Below, in pieces: positions 32,750-45,854 of a DNA stretch of 64,000 nucleotides. A model generated the notes under the pieces. It had not been told where the DNA came from and made no database searches. It worked only from the letters and a program-made list of their open reading frames with translations. Both the position numbers and the translations under genes were made by a program. Each line of letters opens with the position of its first letter. The stretch's first letter is position 1. Source of the stretch: Pseudomonas bijieensis (lineage in GTDB: Bacteria; Pseudomonadota; Gammaproteobacteria; Pseudomonadales; Pseudomonadaceae); the NCBI RefSeq assembly GCF_013347965.1, contig NZ_CP048810.1:5455501-5519500 (forward strand), read 5' to 3'.

Positions 32750-33115
32750 TTATTCGTACTGACTCAACAACCGTTCCATCCGCGCATCCAGCCGGCGCTT
32801 GATCTCGGTCTCGATATGCGGGGCGAAGTCGTCGATGACGTCTTGCAGGATCAACTGCGCCGCAGCGCGCAATTCGCGGTCCAGGTGCAGCAGGGCGTCG
32901 GGCCCCTTGGCTTCGGCCTTGGCAGCCGGCTTGGGTTCAGGCTGGCCGTTGATCGGCTCGAACAGCAGGGGGATCTGTTCGTCATGCACCACCTCGTGCA
33001 CGACCGTATCGGTCAGCAGCGGCGGTTGCAGGTTATCGTCACCGAGCAGCTGGCGGATCGATTCGAGGTCATCCAGCAGGTGTGCGGGCTTTTGTGGCGG
33101 TTTTGGAGTGTCCAT
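32750..33115 (-). CDS. Conserved hypothetical protein next to holC
   Basis: The protein is 121 aa with no domain I can name. The N-terminus is Pro-rich (MDTPKPPQKPAHLLDDLESI). The middle is low-complexity (GQPEPKPAAKAEAK). The C-terminal 50 residues form an amphipathic helix (LRAAAQLILQDVIDDFAPHIETEIKRRLDAR). It starts 8 bases after holC, so the two are co-transcribed. Pseudomonads keep such a gene between holC and valS; a role with the chi subunit is only a guess from position. Confidence 0.75.
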   Translation of the reverse strand: MDTPKPPQKPAHLLDDLESIRQLLGDDNLQPPLLTDTVVHEVVHDEQIPLLFEPINGQPEPKPAAKAEAKGPDALLHLDRELRAAAQLILQDVIDDFAPHIETEIKRRLDARMERLLSQYE

Positions 33116-33123
33116 CGTAGGGC

Positions 33124-33552
33124 TCAGAGTCGCTGTAAACGGTGGTCTTGCAGAGGATAGCCCTGTTCGCGGTAGAAACGGAAACTCTCCCGCGCGGCTT
33201 GTCGGATGGCCGGGTCTTCGACCACCACTTCCGCCACGCGGGCGAAGCGCTGGGCAAAGGCCGGTACTTTCAGGTCGAGGTTGACCAGCAGGTCCTGGTG
33301 CGGGCCGCAGTCATTCCCCAGCCCCAGCACGATCAACCCTTCGGGTTCGTTTTCGGCCGGGCCGTGGGGCACGAAGCTCTCGCCCTTGAATGCCCACAGG
33401 CGTGCGTCCAGGTCCTCGCGCTGGGCGGCATCGCTGCAATGCAGGTAGATGCTGTGCCCCATGCGCCAGGCCTTTTCGACGAGCTTGCAGGCGAAATCCA
33501 GCCGCGCCGACGGATCGGCGCTGGGCAGGATATAGAAATCGACTTTGGTCAT
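33124..33552 (-). CDS. holC: DNA polymerase III chi subunit HolC
   Basis: Clamp-loader accessory subunit of 142 aa that binds SSB. The start is ATG 33552 (MTKVDFYILPSADPSARLDFACKL). The family has KVDFY at the N-terminus, CKLVEKAWRMGHSIYLHCSD, the DLDARLWAFKGESFVPHG block, and VVVEDPAIRQAARESFRFY. An upstream in-frame ATG at 33597 is not supported. It lies 60 bases downstream of pepA, the usual pepA-holC-valS order. Confidence 0.94.
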   Translation of the reverse strand: MTKVDFYILPSADPSARLDFACKLVEKAWRMGHSIYLHCSDAAQREDLDARLWAFKGESFVPHGPAENEPEGLIVLGLGNDCGPHQDLLVNLDLKVPAFAQRFARVAEVVVEDPAIRQAARESFRFYREQGYPLQDHRLQRL

Positions 33553-33612
33553 TGCGGTTCCTGAGCCGTCGCTGATGTCACCCGAGGGCGACACCAACGA
33601 CGGTCATTGGTG

Positions 33613-35417
<1,805 letters not shown>

Positions 35418-36539
35418 TTGATCGTCTTTCGTTATCTATCCCGCGAAGTATTGCTGACCCTGAGCGCCGTGAGCGCCGTGCTGCTGGTCATCATCATGAG
35501 CGGACGCTTCATCAAATACCTTGCCCAGGCGGCCTCCGGTGCCCTGGATCCGGGCTCGCTGTTCCTGATCATGGGGTTCCGCCTGCCGGGCTTCTTGCAG
35601 TTGATCCTGCCGTTGGGGTTGTTCCTCGGCATCCTGCTGGCCTACGGGCGCTTGTACCTGGACAGCGAAATGACCGTGCTGTCGGCCACTGGCATGAGCC
35701 AGCAACGGCTGTTTCGCATGACGCTGTTCCCGGCCACGTTGGTGGCACTGGTGGTGGCCTGGCTGAGCCTGAGCCTGGCCCCCCAGGGCGCCAACCAGTT
35801 CCAATTGCTGATCAACCAGCAGGACGCCATGACCGAGTTCGACACCCTGGTGCCGGGGCGTTTCCAGGCCTTGCGCGACGGTACGCGTGTGACCTACACC
35901 GAACAGCTCTCAGACGACCGGATCGACCTGGGCGGTGTCTTCATTACGCAAAAGAACCTGTCTTCGGACACCAAGAAGGACCGTGGCATTTCCGTGCTGG
36001 TGGCCGAGAAGGGCCGCCAGGAAATCAATCCCGACGGCAACCGTTACCTGATCCTGCAGAATGGCTATCGCTATGACGGCAAGCCCGGGCAGGCCGATTA
36101 CCGGGCCATCAAGTACGACACCTATGGCGTGCTGTTGCCCAAGCCCGAGGTCAGCAACGAAGTCACCGACCGCGACGCGATGACCACCGCCAGCCTGCTG
36201 GGCAACAAAGACATTCGCGCCCGTACCGAGCTGCAATGGCGCCTGTCCTTGCCGCTGCTGGTGTTCATCGTGACTCTCATGGCGGTCCCGCTGTCGCGGG
36301 TCAATCCGCGCCAAGGGCGTTTCCTCAAGCTGCTGCCGGCGATTCTTTTGTATATGGCTTACCTGACCATCCTGATTTCCGCCCGTGGCGCCCTGGAAAA
36401 GGGCAAGATTTCGCCGACGCTGGGCTTGTGGTGGGTGCATGGCATCTTCCTGGCCATCGGCCTGGGGCTGCTCTATTGGGAACCACTGCGCCTGAAGCTG
36501 GCCAGTCGCCGCAACGCGCTGGAGGTGGCCCGTGGTTAA
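35418..36539 (+). CDS. lptF: LPS export permease LptF
   Basis: Inner-membrane subunit of the LptB2FG lipopolysaccharide extractor, 373 aa. I place the start at TTG 35418 (MIVFRYLSREVLLT), eight bases after GGAG at 35406-35409. The GTG at 35409 overlaps that ribosome site and is unlikely. Six membrane segments flank the periplasmic beta-jellyroll (about residues 130-250). PLSRVNPRQGRF and the last segments complete the YjgP/YjgQ pattern. It overlaps lptG by eight bases. Confidence 0.95.
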   Translation: MIVFRYLSREVLLTLSAVSAVLLVIIMSGRFIKYLAQAASGALDPGSLFLIMGFRLPGFLQLILPLGLFLGILLAYGRLYLDSEMTVLSATGMSQQRLFRMTLFPATLVALVVAWLSLSLAPQGANQFQLLINQQDAMTEFDTLVPGRFQALRDGTRVTYTEQLSDDRIDLGGVFITQKNLSSDTKKDRGISVLVAEKGRQEINPDGNRYLILQNGYRYDGKPGQADYRAIKYDTYGVLLPKPEVSNEVTDRDAMTTASLLGNKDIRARTELQWRLSLPLLVFIVTLMAVPLSRVNPRQGRFLKLLPAILLYMAYLTILISARGALEKGKISPTLGLWWVHGIFLAIGLGLLYWEPLRLKLASRRNALEVARG

Positions 36540-37593
36540 ACTCGATCGCTACATCGGCAGCAGTGTGTTCATGGCGATCCTCGCGGTGCTGGGGATCATC
36601 CTCGGCCTGGCGACCCTGTTTGCCTTCATCGATGAAATGAGTGACGTCAGCGACACCTACACGCTGACGGACGTGGCGAGCTACGTGCTGCTGACCGCGC
36701 CGCGGCGTTTGTATGACATGTTGCCGATGGCCGCGCTGATCGGCTGCCTGATCGGCCTGGGCAGCCTGGCCAGCAACAGTGAGCTGACCATCATGCGCGC
36801 CGCCGGCGTGTCCATTGGTCGGATCGTCTGGGCGGTGATGAAGCCCATGCTGGTGCTGATGCTGGTGGGCGTGCTGATTGGCGAATACATCGCCCCGGCC
36901 ACCGAAAATACCGCTCAGGCCAACCGTTCCCTGGCCCAGGGCGGCGGTGATGCGCAAAGTGCCAAGCACGGCCTGTGGCACCGCCAGGGCGACGAGTTCA
37001 TCCACATCAACTCGGTCCAACCCAACGGCATCCTCTATGGCGTGACCCGCTATCGTTTCGACGACCAACGGCACATGCTCTCGTCGAGCTTCGCCAAGCG
37101 CGCCAACTTTGCCGAGGATCACTGGCAATTGAGCGATGTCACCACCACCCTGTTCCATGACAAGCGCACCGAAGTGGTCGCCGCCGCGCAAGAGCGTTGG
37201 GACGTGTCGATCAGCCCGCAGTTGCTCAGCACCGTGGTGATGGCGCCAGAATCCCTGTCGATTACCGGTTTGTGGGGCTATATCCACTATCTGGCGGACC
37301 AGGGCCTGAACAACGGCCGCTATTGGCTGGCTTTTTGGGTCAAGGTGTTGCAACCGCTGGTCACCGCCGCGCTGGTGCTCATGGCGATTTCCTTCATCTT
37401 CGGCCCGCTGCGTTCGGTGACCCTGGGGCAGCGGGTGTTCACCGGTGTGCTGGTGGGCTTCACCTTCCGTATCGCCCAGGATCTGCTGGGGCCTTCGAGC
37501 CTGGTGTTCGGCTTCTCGCCGCTGTTCGCGGTGCTGGTGCCGGCCGGCGTCTGTGCGTTGGCAGGGCTCTGGCTGCTGCGTCGGGCCGGTTGA
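36532..37593 (+). CDS. lptG: LPS export permease LptG
   Basis: Partner of LptF, 353 aa. The start is GTG at 36532 (MVKLDRYIGSSVFMAI), with GGAGG just upstream inside lptF. The pattern is YDMLPMAALIGCLIGLGSLASNSEL in the N-terminal membrane half, a periplasmic middle, and FIFGPLRSVTLGQRVFTGVLVGFTF in the C-terminal membrane half. Translational coupling with lptF fits an equimolar complex. Confidence 0.96.
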   Translation: MVKLDRYIGSSVFMAILAVLGIILGLATLFAFIDEMSDVSDTYTLTDVASYVLLTAPRRLYDMLPMAALIGCLIGLGSLASNSELTIMRAAGVSIGRIVWAVMKPMLVLMLVGVLIGEYIAPATENTAQANRSLAQGGGDAQSAKHGLWHRQGDEFIHINSVQPNGILYGVTRYRFDDQRHMLSSSFAKRANFAEDHWQLSDVTTTLFHDKRTEVVAAAQERWDVSISPQLLSTVVMAPESLSITGLWGYIHYLADQGLNNGRYWLAFWVKVLQPLVTAALVLMAISFIFGPLRSVTLGQRVFTGVLVGFTFRIAQDLLGPSSLVFGFSPLFAVLVPAGVCALAGLWLLRRAG

Positions 37594-37615
37594 ACATGCA
37601 CCTGTAGCACGGGGC

Positions 37616-37731
37616 TGTGGGAGCAGGGCTATGTGGGAGCAAGCTGTGGGAGCAAGGCTTGCCCGCGATGAAGCCCCTGCGGTCTTCCATAGATCGGGGG
37701 CGGCTGTTTCGCGGGCAAGCTTTGCTCCCAC
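37616..37731. repeat. Variant REP cluster (GGGAGCAAGCTTGCCCGCGA type)
   Basis: TGTGGGAGCA occurs three times at the left. An inverted unit, CGCGGGCAAGCTTTGCTCCCAC, ends near 37731. It lies between lptG and lepA. Confidence 0.75.
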
Positions 37732-37806
37732 TTGCGCGCTGTATCAGGTACAATTCCCGGCTATTTTTCGGCGGGCCATGCCTGCAGCCTTTTTGAGTGT
37801 TGATCC

Positions 37807-39606
37807 GTGAGTGATTTGAGTCATATCCGCAATTTCTCCATCATCGCCCACATTGACCATGGCAAGTCGACGCTGGCTGATCGCTTCATCCAGATGTGCG
37901 GCGGCCTGGCCGAGCGTGAAATGGAGGCCCAGGTCCTGGACTCCATGGATCTGGAGCGTGAGCGCGGGATCACCATCAAGGCCCACAGCGTTACCCTCTA
38001 CTACAAGGCCCGCGACGGCATCACCTATCAGCTGAACTTCATCGATACCCCGGGCCACGTCGACTTCACCTATGAAGTCAGCCGGTCGCTGGCGGCCTGT
38101 GAAGGTGCGTTGCTGGTGGTCGATGCCGGCCAGGGCGTCGAGGCCCAGTCGGTCGCCAACTGCTACACGGCCATCGAGCAGGGCCTGGAAGTCATGCCGG
38201 TACTGAACAAGATCGACCTGCCTCAGGCCGATCCGGACCGCGTGAAGGAAGAAATCGAGAAAATCATCGGCATCGACGCCACCGATGCGGTCACTTGCAG
38301 CGCCAAGACCGGCCTGGGCGTGGATGAAGTGCTCGAACGCCTGGTCACCACCATTCCCGCGCCAACCGGCAACATCGAAGATCCGCTGCAAGCGTTGATC
38401 ATCGACTCCTGGTTCGACAACTACCTGGGCGTGGTCTCCCTGGTTCGCGTGCGCCATGGCCGCGTGAAGAAGGGCGACAAGATCCTGGTCAAGTCCACCG
38501 GCAAGATCCACCTGGTGGACAGCGTCGGTGTGTTCAACCCGAAACACACCGCCACCGTTGACCTGAAGGCCGGTGAAGTGGGCTTCATCATCGCCGGTAT
38601 CAAGGACATCCACGGGGCGCCGGTCGGCGACACCCTGACCTTGAGCTCCACCCCCGACGTCGATGTGCTGCCAGGTTTCAAACGCATTCAGCCGCAGGTC
38701 TATGCCGGCCTGTTCCCGGTCAGCTCCGACGACTTCGAGGATTTCCGCGAAGCCCTGCAAAAGCTGACCCTGAACGACTCGTCCCTGCAATACACCCCGG
38801 AAAGCTCCGATGCCCTGGGCTTCGGCTTCCGTTGCGGATTCCTGGGCATGTTGCACATGGAAATCATCCAGGAGCGCCTGGAGCGCGAGTACGACCTGGA
38901 TCTGATCACCACGGCGCCGACGGTAATCTTCGAGCTGCTGCTCAAGAACGGCGAAACCCTCTACGTCGACAACCCGTCCAAGCTGCCGGACCTGTCGGCC
39001 ATCGAGGACATGCGCGAACCGATCGTGCGGGCCAACATCCTTGTGCCTCAGGAGCACCTGGGCAACGTCATTACCCTGTGCATCGAGAAGCGCGGCGTGC
39101 AGCACGATATGCTGTTCCTCGGCTCGCAGGTCCAGGTGACCTACGACCTGCCGATGAACGAAGTGGTGCTGGACTTCTTCGACCGCCTCAAATCCACCAG
39201 TCGCGGCTATGCTTCGCTGGACTATCATTTCGATCGTTACCAATCGGCTAATCTGGTGAAGCTGGATGTGCTGATCAACGGTGAGAAAGTCGATGCCCTG
39301 GCATTGATCGTGCACCGTGACAACGCGCACTACAAAGGTCGTGCATTGACCGAGAAGATGAAGGAACTGATTCCGCGGCAGATGTTCGATGTGGCAATCC
39401 AGGCCGCCATTGGTGGGCAGATTGTGGCGCGTACAACCGTCAAGGCGCTCAGAAAGAACGTATTGGCCAAATGCTACGGCGGCGACGTCAGCCGTAAGCG
39501 CAAGCTGTTGGAAAAGCAGAAGGCCGGTAAAAAACGCATGAAGCAGGTCGGTAACGTGGAAATTCCACAGGAAGCCTTCCTTGCGGTGCTCAGGTTGGAT
39601 AGTTAG
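37807..39606 (+). CDS. lepA: Elongation factor 4 (LepA)
   Basis: Ribosome-associated translational GTPase of 599 aa. The start is GTG at 37807. The P-loop is AHIDHGKS (14-21), followed by DTPGHVDF and NKIDLPQAD. The LepA-specific C-terminal domain ends [26 protein letters not shown], with basic residues. It heads the lepA-lepB-rnc-era-recO-pdxJ series, a standard gammaproteobacterial order. Confidence 0.97.
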   Translation: MSDLSHIRNFSIIAHIDHGKSTLADRFIQMCGGLAEREMEAQVLDSMDLERERGITIKAHSVTLYYKARDGITYQLNFIDTPGHVDFTYEVSRSLAACEGALLVVDAGQGVEAQSVANCYTAIEQGLEVMPVLNKIDLPQADPDRVKEEIEKIIGIDATDAVTCSAKTGLGVDEVLERLVTTIPAPTGNIEDPLQALIIDSWFDNYLGVVSLVRVRHGRVKKGDKILVKSTGKIHLVDSVGVFNPKHTATVDLKAGEVGFIIAGIKDIHGAPVGDTLTLSSTPDVDVLPGFKRIQPQVYAGLFPVSSDDFEDFREALQKLTLNDSSLQYTPESSDALGFGFRCGFLGMLHMEIIQERLEREYDLDLITTAPTVIFELLLKNGETLYVDNPSKLPDLSAIEDMREPIVRANILVPQEHLGNVITLCIEKRGVQHDMLFLGSQVQVTYDLPMNEVVLDFFDRLKSTSRGYASLDYHFDRYQSANLVKLDVLINGEKVDALALIVHRDNAHYKGRALTEKMKELIPRQMFDVAIQAAIGGQIVARTTVKALRKNVLAKCYGGDVSRKRKLLEKQKAGKKRMKQVGNVEIPQEAFLAVLRLDS

Positions 39607-39611
39607 GTCCT

Positions 39612-40466
39612 ATGTCGCTAAATTTCCCGCTGTTGCTGGTTATCGCCGTGTTTGTCTGCGGCTTGTTGGCGTTGCTTGATCTGTTGTTCCTGGCGCCTCG
39701 GCGCCGGGCGGCCATCGCCTCTTATCAGGGCAGCGTCAGCCAGCCTGATGGTGTGGTGATCGAAAAGCTCAACAAGGAACCGTTGCTGGTCGAGTACGGC
39801 AAGTCGTTCTTCCCGGTGCTGTTCATCGTGCTGGTGCTGCGTTCGTTCCTGGTGGAACCGTTCCAGATCCCGTCCGGCTCGATGAAGCCGACCCTGGACG
39901 TGGGCGATTTCATCCTGGTGAACAAGTTTTCCTACGGGATCCGTCTGCCGGTGATCGACAAGAAAGTCATCGAGGTCGGTGACCCGCAACGCGGCGATGT
40001 GATGGTGTTCCGCTTCCCGAGCGACCCGAACGTCAACTACATCAAGCGTGTCGTCGGCCTGCCGGGCGACACGGTCCGCTACACCGCCGATAAGCGTCTG
40101 TTCGTCAATGGCGAATCGGTGGCCGAACAGTTGCTTGGCTCCGAGCCTGGTACGCTGGGCAGTGCCGAGCTCTACCGGGAAAAACTCGGCGAGGCCGAGC
40201 ACCTGATCCGCAAGGAAATGAGCCGCTACCGCGCCACGCCGGACCATTCGTGGACCGTGCCGGCGGGGCACTACTTCATGATGGGCGACAACCGCGACAA
40301 CTCCAACGACAGCCGTTACTGGGATGATCCGAACATTCCCAAGGACATGCTGGGCATGGTCCCCGACCGGAATATCGTCGGCAAGGCCTTTGCGGTCTGG
40401 ATGAGCTGGCCGGAACCCAAACTCAGTCACCTGCCGAATTTCTCGCGGGTTGGCCTGATCAAGTAA
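39612..40466 (+). CDS. lepB: Signal peptidase I LepB
   Basis: Membrane serine protease of 284 aa that removes Sec/Tat signal peptides. Two N-terminal membrane segments (about 5-28 and 66-80) precede the catalytic domain. The catalytic Ser is Ser90 in PSGSMKPT, the general base Lys145 in VNYIKRVVG. GDNRDNSNDSRYW gives box E. It starts five bases after lepA and is followed by a terminator-like hairpin. Confidence 0.96.
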   Translation: MSLNFPLLLVIAVFVCGLLALLDLLFLAPRRRAAIASYQGSVSQPDGVVIEKLNKEPLLVEYGKSFFPVLFIVLVLRSFLVEPFQIPSGSMKPTLDVGDFILVNKFSYGIRLPVIDKKVIEVGDPQRGDVMVFRFPSDPNVNYIKRVVGLPGDTVRYTADKRLFVNGESVAEQLLGSEPGTLGSAELYREKLGEAEHLIRKEMSRYRATPDHSWTVPAGHYFMMGDNRDNSNDSRYWDDPNIPKDMLGMVPDRNIVGKAFAVWMSWPEPKLSHLPNFSRVGLIK

Positions 40467-40650
40467 TCACACACGGCGCTGTTGAACACAGCGCCGAATG
40501 CTTTTCTGGAGCCTGCACAAGGTTGCCCGAAGGCATGAAGCCAACGATAGTCAGGACGTCATTTTTGAACACAGCGTTAATTGTCCCAAGCCAACGGCGC
40601 CTCGCCGCCGTAGCGGTGGAATCCAGCCACGAACTCAGCGTGGGTAAACC
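40467..40650. other. 184-bp lepB-rnc spacer lacking the usual small gene
   Basis: Other pseudomonads carry a DUF4845-type gene of about 125 codons here (PA0769 in P. aeruginosa). I find no frame resembling it. The spacer repeats GAACACAGCG at 40484-40493 and again near 40577. Confidence 0.5.
40474..40496 (+). terminator. Hairpin downstream of lepB
   Basis: CGGCGCTGT and ACAGCGCCG form a 9-bp stem with a five-base loop, eight bases after the lepB stop. The T tract is weak (TGCTTTTC), so it may be leaky. Confidence 0.55.
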
Positions 40651-41340
40651 GTGAGCGTTTCTCTAAGCCGTCTCGAGCGCCAGCTCGGCTACACCTTCAA
40701 GGACCAGGACCTGATGCTCCTGGCCCTCACTCACCGCAGTTTTGCCGGGCGCAACAACGAACGCCTGGAATTCCTCGGTGATGCCATCCTCAACTTCGTG
40801 GCGGGCGAGGCGCTGTTCGAGCGTTTCCCGTTGGCTCGCGAAGGCCAGTTGTCGCGTTTACGCGCGCGCTTGGTAAAAGGTGAGACCCTGGCCGTACTGG
40901 CTCGTGGTTTTGACCTGGGCGAATACCTGCGCCTGGGTTCCGGTGAATTGAAAAGCGGCGGTTTCCGTCGTGAGTCGATTCTGGCCGACGCCCTGGAAGC
41001 ATTGATTGGCGCGATCTACCTGGATTCAGGCATGGAAATGGCGCGCGAACGCGTGCTGGCCTGGCTGACCTCCGAGATCGACAGCCTGACGCTGGTGGAC
41101 ACCAACAAGGACCCGAAGACCCGTTTGCAGGAATTTTTGCAATCGCGCAGTTGCGAGTTGCCGCGCTACGAAGTCGTGGATATCCAGGGTGAGCCGCATT
41201 GCCGTACCTTCTTCGTCGAATGCGAAGTTGTCCTATTGAATGAAAAAAGCCGGGGTCAGGGTGTGAGTCGTCGTATTGCCGAACAGGTAGCGGCGGCCGC
41301 AGCACTGATTGCCCTGGGTGTGGAGAATGGCAATGACTGA
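40651..41340 (+). CDS. rnc: Ribonuclease III
   Basis: Double-strand RNA endonuclease of 229 aa. The start is GTG at 40651 ([13 protein letters not shown]). The catalytic signature is [14 protein letters not shown] with Glu40 and Asp44. The second acidic site is in [16 protein letters not shown]. The C-terminal dsRNA-binding domain ([21 protein letters not shown] to [11 protein letters not shown]) is complete. It overlaps era by eight bases. Confidence 0.96.
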   Translation: MSVSLSRLERQLGYTFKDQDLMLLALTHRSFAGRNNERLEFLGDAILNFVAGEALFERFPLAREGQLSRLRARLVKGETLAVLARGFDLGEYLRLGSGELKSGGFRRESILADALEALIGAIYLDSGMEMARERVLAWLTSEIDSLTLVDTNKDPKTRLQEFLQSRSCELPRYEVVDIQGEPHCRTFFVECEVVLLNEKSRGQGVSRRIAEQVAAAAALIALGVENGND

Positions 41341-42235
41341 TACAACCGTCACCCGCTGCGGCTACGTCGCCATTGTCGGTCGGCCGAACGTGGGCAAGTC
41401 CACGTTGCTGAACCACATCCTGGGCCAAAAGCTGGCGATCACTTCGCGCAAGCCCCAGACCACTCGCCACAATATGCTTGGCATCAAGACCGAAGGCGCC
41501 GTGCAGGCGATCTACGTTGACACCCCTGGCATGCACAAGGGTGGCGAGAAGGCCCTGAACCGTTACATGAACAAGACCGCTTCGGCGGCGTTGAAAGACG
41601 TCGACGTGGTGATCTTCGTGGTCGACCGCACCAAGTGGACCGAAGAAGACCAGATGGTCCTCGAGCGTGTCCAGTACGTCACCGGTCCGCTGATCGTGGC
41701 GCTGAACAAGACCGACCGCATCGAAGACAAGGCAGAGCTGATGCCGCACCTGTCCTGGTTGCAGGAACAGTTGCCGAACGCCCAGATCATCCCGATCTCC
41801 GCCCAGCACGGCCATAACCTCGACGCGCTGGAGCGGGTGATTGCCGAGCACCTGCCGGAAAACGATCACTTCTTCCCCGAAGACCAGATCACCGACCGCA
41901 GCAGCCGTTTCCTCGCCGCCGAGTTGGTGCGCGAGAAAATCATGCGCCAGATGGGCGCCGAGCTGCCGTACCAGATCACCGTCGAGATCGAAGAGTTCAA
42001 GCAGCAGGGCAGGACCCTGCACATCCATGCGTTGATCCTCGTCGAACGTGACGGCCAGAAGAAAATCATCATTGGCGACAAGGGCGAGCGCATCAAGCGC
42101 ATCGGCACCGAGGCGCGCAAGGACATGGAACTGCTGTTCGACTCCAAGATCATGCTCAACCTGTGGGTCAAGGTGAAGGGCGGCTGGTCCGACGACGAGC
42201 GGGCGTTGCGGTCGTTGGGTTACGGCGACCTGTAA
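41333..42235 (+). CDS. era: GTPase Era
   Basis: Essential small-subunit assembly GTPase of 300 aa. I use ATG 41333 ([16 protein letters not shown]); ATG 41327 would add two residues. The P-loop GRPNVGKS lies at 16-23. TPGMHKG and NKTDR are the G3 and G4 motifs. The KH domain near the C-terminus has [28 protein letters not shown]. The overlap with rnc indicates co-translation. Confidence 0.96.
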   Translation: MTDTTVTRCGYVAIVGRPNVGKSTLLNHILGQKLAITSRKPQTTRHNMLGIKTEGAVQAIYVDTPGMHKGGEKALNRYMNKTASAALKDVDVVIFVVDRTKWTEEDQMVLERVQYVTGPLIVALNKTDRIEDKAELMPHLSWLQEQLPNAQIIPISAQHGHNLDALERVIAEHLPENDHFFPEDQITDRSSRFLAAELVREKIMRQMGAELPYQITVEIEEFKQQGRTLHIHALILVERDGQKKIIIGDKGERIKRIGTEARKDMELLFDSKIMLNLWVKVKGGWSDDERALRSLGYGDL

Positions 42236-42260
42236 TCCTTCTGGGATACATGAATTCCAT

Positions 42261-42350
42261 TGTGGGAGCGAGCCTGCTCGCGATAACGGTCTGTCAGTCA
42301 ACATCTTTGTTGAATATCAGTCCCTCATCGCGAGCAGGCTCGCTCCCACA
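42261..42350. repeat. REP palindrome pair (GCGAGCAGGCTCGC type)
   Basis: Two inverted units lie between era and recO, inside the otherwise compact operon. Confidence 0.85.
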
Positions 42351-42404
42351 GTGGTTTGTGGTTGTCAGTAAAATTGTGCTTGCTCATTGAGAACCGCGAT
42401 CCCC

Positions 42405-43094
42405 ATGCCCCCAACCCAACCCATCGCCCAACCCGCCTACGTCCTGCACTCGCGCGCCTACCGCGAAAGCAGCGCCCTGGTGGATTTCCTCACGCCGCAA
42501 GGGCGGCTGCGGGCGGTGTTGCGTGGGGCGCGGGGCAAGGCCGGGACGCTGGCGCGGCCATTCGTGCCGCTGGAAGTCGAATTCCGCGGACGAGGCGAGT
42601 TGAAGAATGTCGGGCGCATGGAAAGCAACGGCGTGGCGGCGTGGCTCAACGGCGAGGCACTGTTCAGCGGTTTGTACCTCAACGAACTGCTGATCCGCCT
42701 GCTGCCCGCCGAAGATCCCCACCCGGCCGTCTTCGACCACTACGCCGCCACGCTGCTGGCCCTGGCCGAAGGCCGTCCTCTGGAGCCGCTGTTGCGCTCG
42801 TTCGAATGGCGGCTGCTGGATGACTTGGGCTATGGCTTCGCGCTGAACACAGACCTGCACGGCGACCCCATCGCGGCCGACGGTCTGTACCGTTTGCAGG
42901 TGGATGCCGGCCTGGAGCGGGTCTACCTGTTGCAACCGGGGCTGTTCAATGGTGCTGAGCTTCTGGCCATGGCCGAGGCCGACTGGAGTGCGCCAGGCGC
43001 CTTGTCGGCGGCCAAGCGCCTGATGCGCCAGGCCCTGGCCGTGCATCTGGGCGGTCGGCCGCTGGTCAGTCGCGAGCTGTTTCGCAAGCCCTGA
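42405..43094 (+). CDS. recO: DNA repair protein RecO
   Basis: Recombination mediator of 229 aa that helps load RecA through RecR. I use ATG 42405 ([28 protein letters not shown]). A TTG at 42387 is possible but has no better ribosome site. The N-terminal OB fold ([20 protein letters not shown]) and helical C-terminal part ([16 protein letters not shown]) are both present. The length is normal for pseudomonads. Confidence 0.94.
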   Translation: MPPTQPIAQPAYVLHSRAYRESSALVDFLTPQGRLRAVLRGARGKAGTLARPFVPLEVEFRGRGELKNVGRMESNGVAAWLNGEALFSGLYLNELLIRLLPAEDPHPAVFDHYAATLLALAEGRPLEPLLRSFEWRLLDDLGYGFALNTDLHGDPIAADGLYRLQVDAGLERVYLLQPGLFNGAELLAMAEADWSAPGALSAAKRLMRQALAVHLGGRPLVSRELFRKP

Positions 43095-43143
43095 TCTACC
43101 CGTATGCTGTGGGCCGAATACTTGTCCCTTCAGGAGCCTTTTC

Positions 43144-43887
43144 GTGAGCACCAGCAATCGCATTCTTCTCGGCGTGAACATCGACCATGTCGCCACCCTG
43201 CGCCAGGCCCGCGGTACGCGCTACCCGGATCCGGTCAAGGCCGCACTGGACGCCGAAGAGGCGGGCGCCGACGGCATCACCGTGCATTTGCGTGAAGACC
43301 GTCGCCACATCCAGGAGCGCGACGTGCTGCTGCTCAAGGATGTGCTGCAAACCCGCATGAACTTCGAAATGGGTGTGACCGAAGAAATGATGGCGTTCGC
43401 CGAGCGCATCCGCCCGGCGCACATCTGCCTGGTACCGGAGACGCGCCAGGAACTGACCACCGAAGGCGGCCTCGACGTAGCGGGGCAGGAGTCGCGGATC
43501 AGCTTGGCAGTGGAACGCCTGTCGAAGATTGGTGCCGAGGTGTCGCTGTTCATCGATGCCGACGAACGGCAGATAGAAGCTTCCAAACGTGTCGGCGCGC
43601 CCGCCATCGAACTGCACACCGGCCGTTATGCCGATGCCGAAACCCCCACGGACGTGGCCGATGAGCTGCAGCGCGTGGCCGACGGCGTCGCCTTCGGCCT
43701 GGCCCAGGGCCTGATCGTCAACGCCGGCCATGGCTTGCACTACCACAACGTCGAAGCCGTCGCGGCGATCAAGGGCATCAACGAACTGAACATCGGCCAT
43801 GCGCTGGTGGCCCATGCGTTGTTCGTCGGGTTCAAGTCGGCTGTGTCGGAAATGAAAGCGCTGATCCTGGCTGCCGCCAGATCCTGA
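43144..43887 (+). CDS. pdxJ: Pyridoxine 5'-phosphate synthase PdxJ
   Basis: Condenses deoxyxylulose 5-phosphate with aminoacetone phosphate to give pyridoxine 5'-phosphate. The protein is 247 aa. The start is GTG at 43144, with AGGAG upstream. [23 protein letters not shown] opens the TIM barrel. [17 protein letters not shown] and [11 protein letters not shown] carry catalytic residues. It is the last gene of the lepA-to-pdxJ series. Confidence 0.97.
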   Translation: MSTSNRILLGVNIDHVATLRQARGTRYPDPVKAALDAEEAGADGITVHLREDRRHIQERDVLLLKDVLQTRMNFEMGVTEEMMAFAERIRPAHICLVPETRQELTTEGGLDVAGQESRISLAVERLSKIGAEVSLFIDADERQIEASKRVGAPAIELHTGRYADAETPTDVADELQRVADGVAFGLAQGLIVNAGHGLHYHNVEAVAAIKGINELNIGHALVAHALFVGFKSAVSEMKALILAAARS

Positions 43888-43937
43888 ACCCATCCCATAA
43901 CCCCATGTGCCGGCTCACTTGGGCTTGCCTGATCCAC

Positions 43938-44072
43938 TGTGGCGAGGGGGGATTTATCCCCGCTGGGCTGCGCAGTAGCCCTAAAACCCGGCGCCTCGAT
44001 GTGTCAGGCAGATTGAGTTGACCTGTCCTGGGGCCGCTTCGCGCCCCAGCGGGGATAAATCCCCTCGCCACA
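43938..44072. repeat. Long REP-like palindrome, GAGGGGGGATTTATCCCC type (copy 1)
   Basis: About 135 bp, with TGTGGCGAGGGGGGATTT at the left and its near-perfect inverted copy at the right. An internal GTGTCAGGCA stretch is shared with copy 2 at 52044-52177. Confidence 0.85.
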
Positions 44073-44081
44073 GGTTCATCA

Positions 44082-45854
<1,773 letters not shown>

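Noticed and set aside
37744..39330. 528-codon minus-strand frame opposite lepA
   Set aside because: Antisense shadow of lepA with no recognisable domain.
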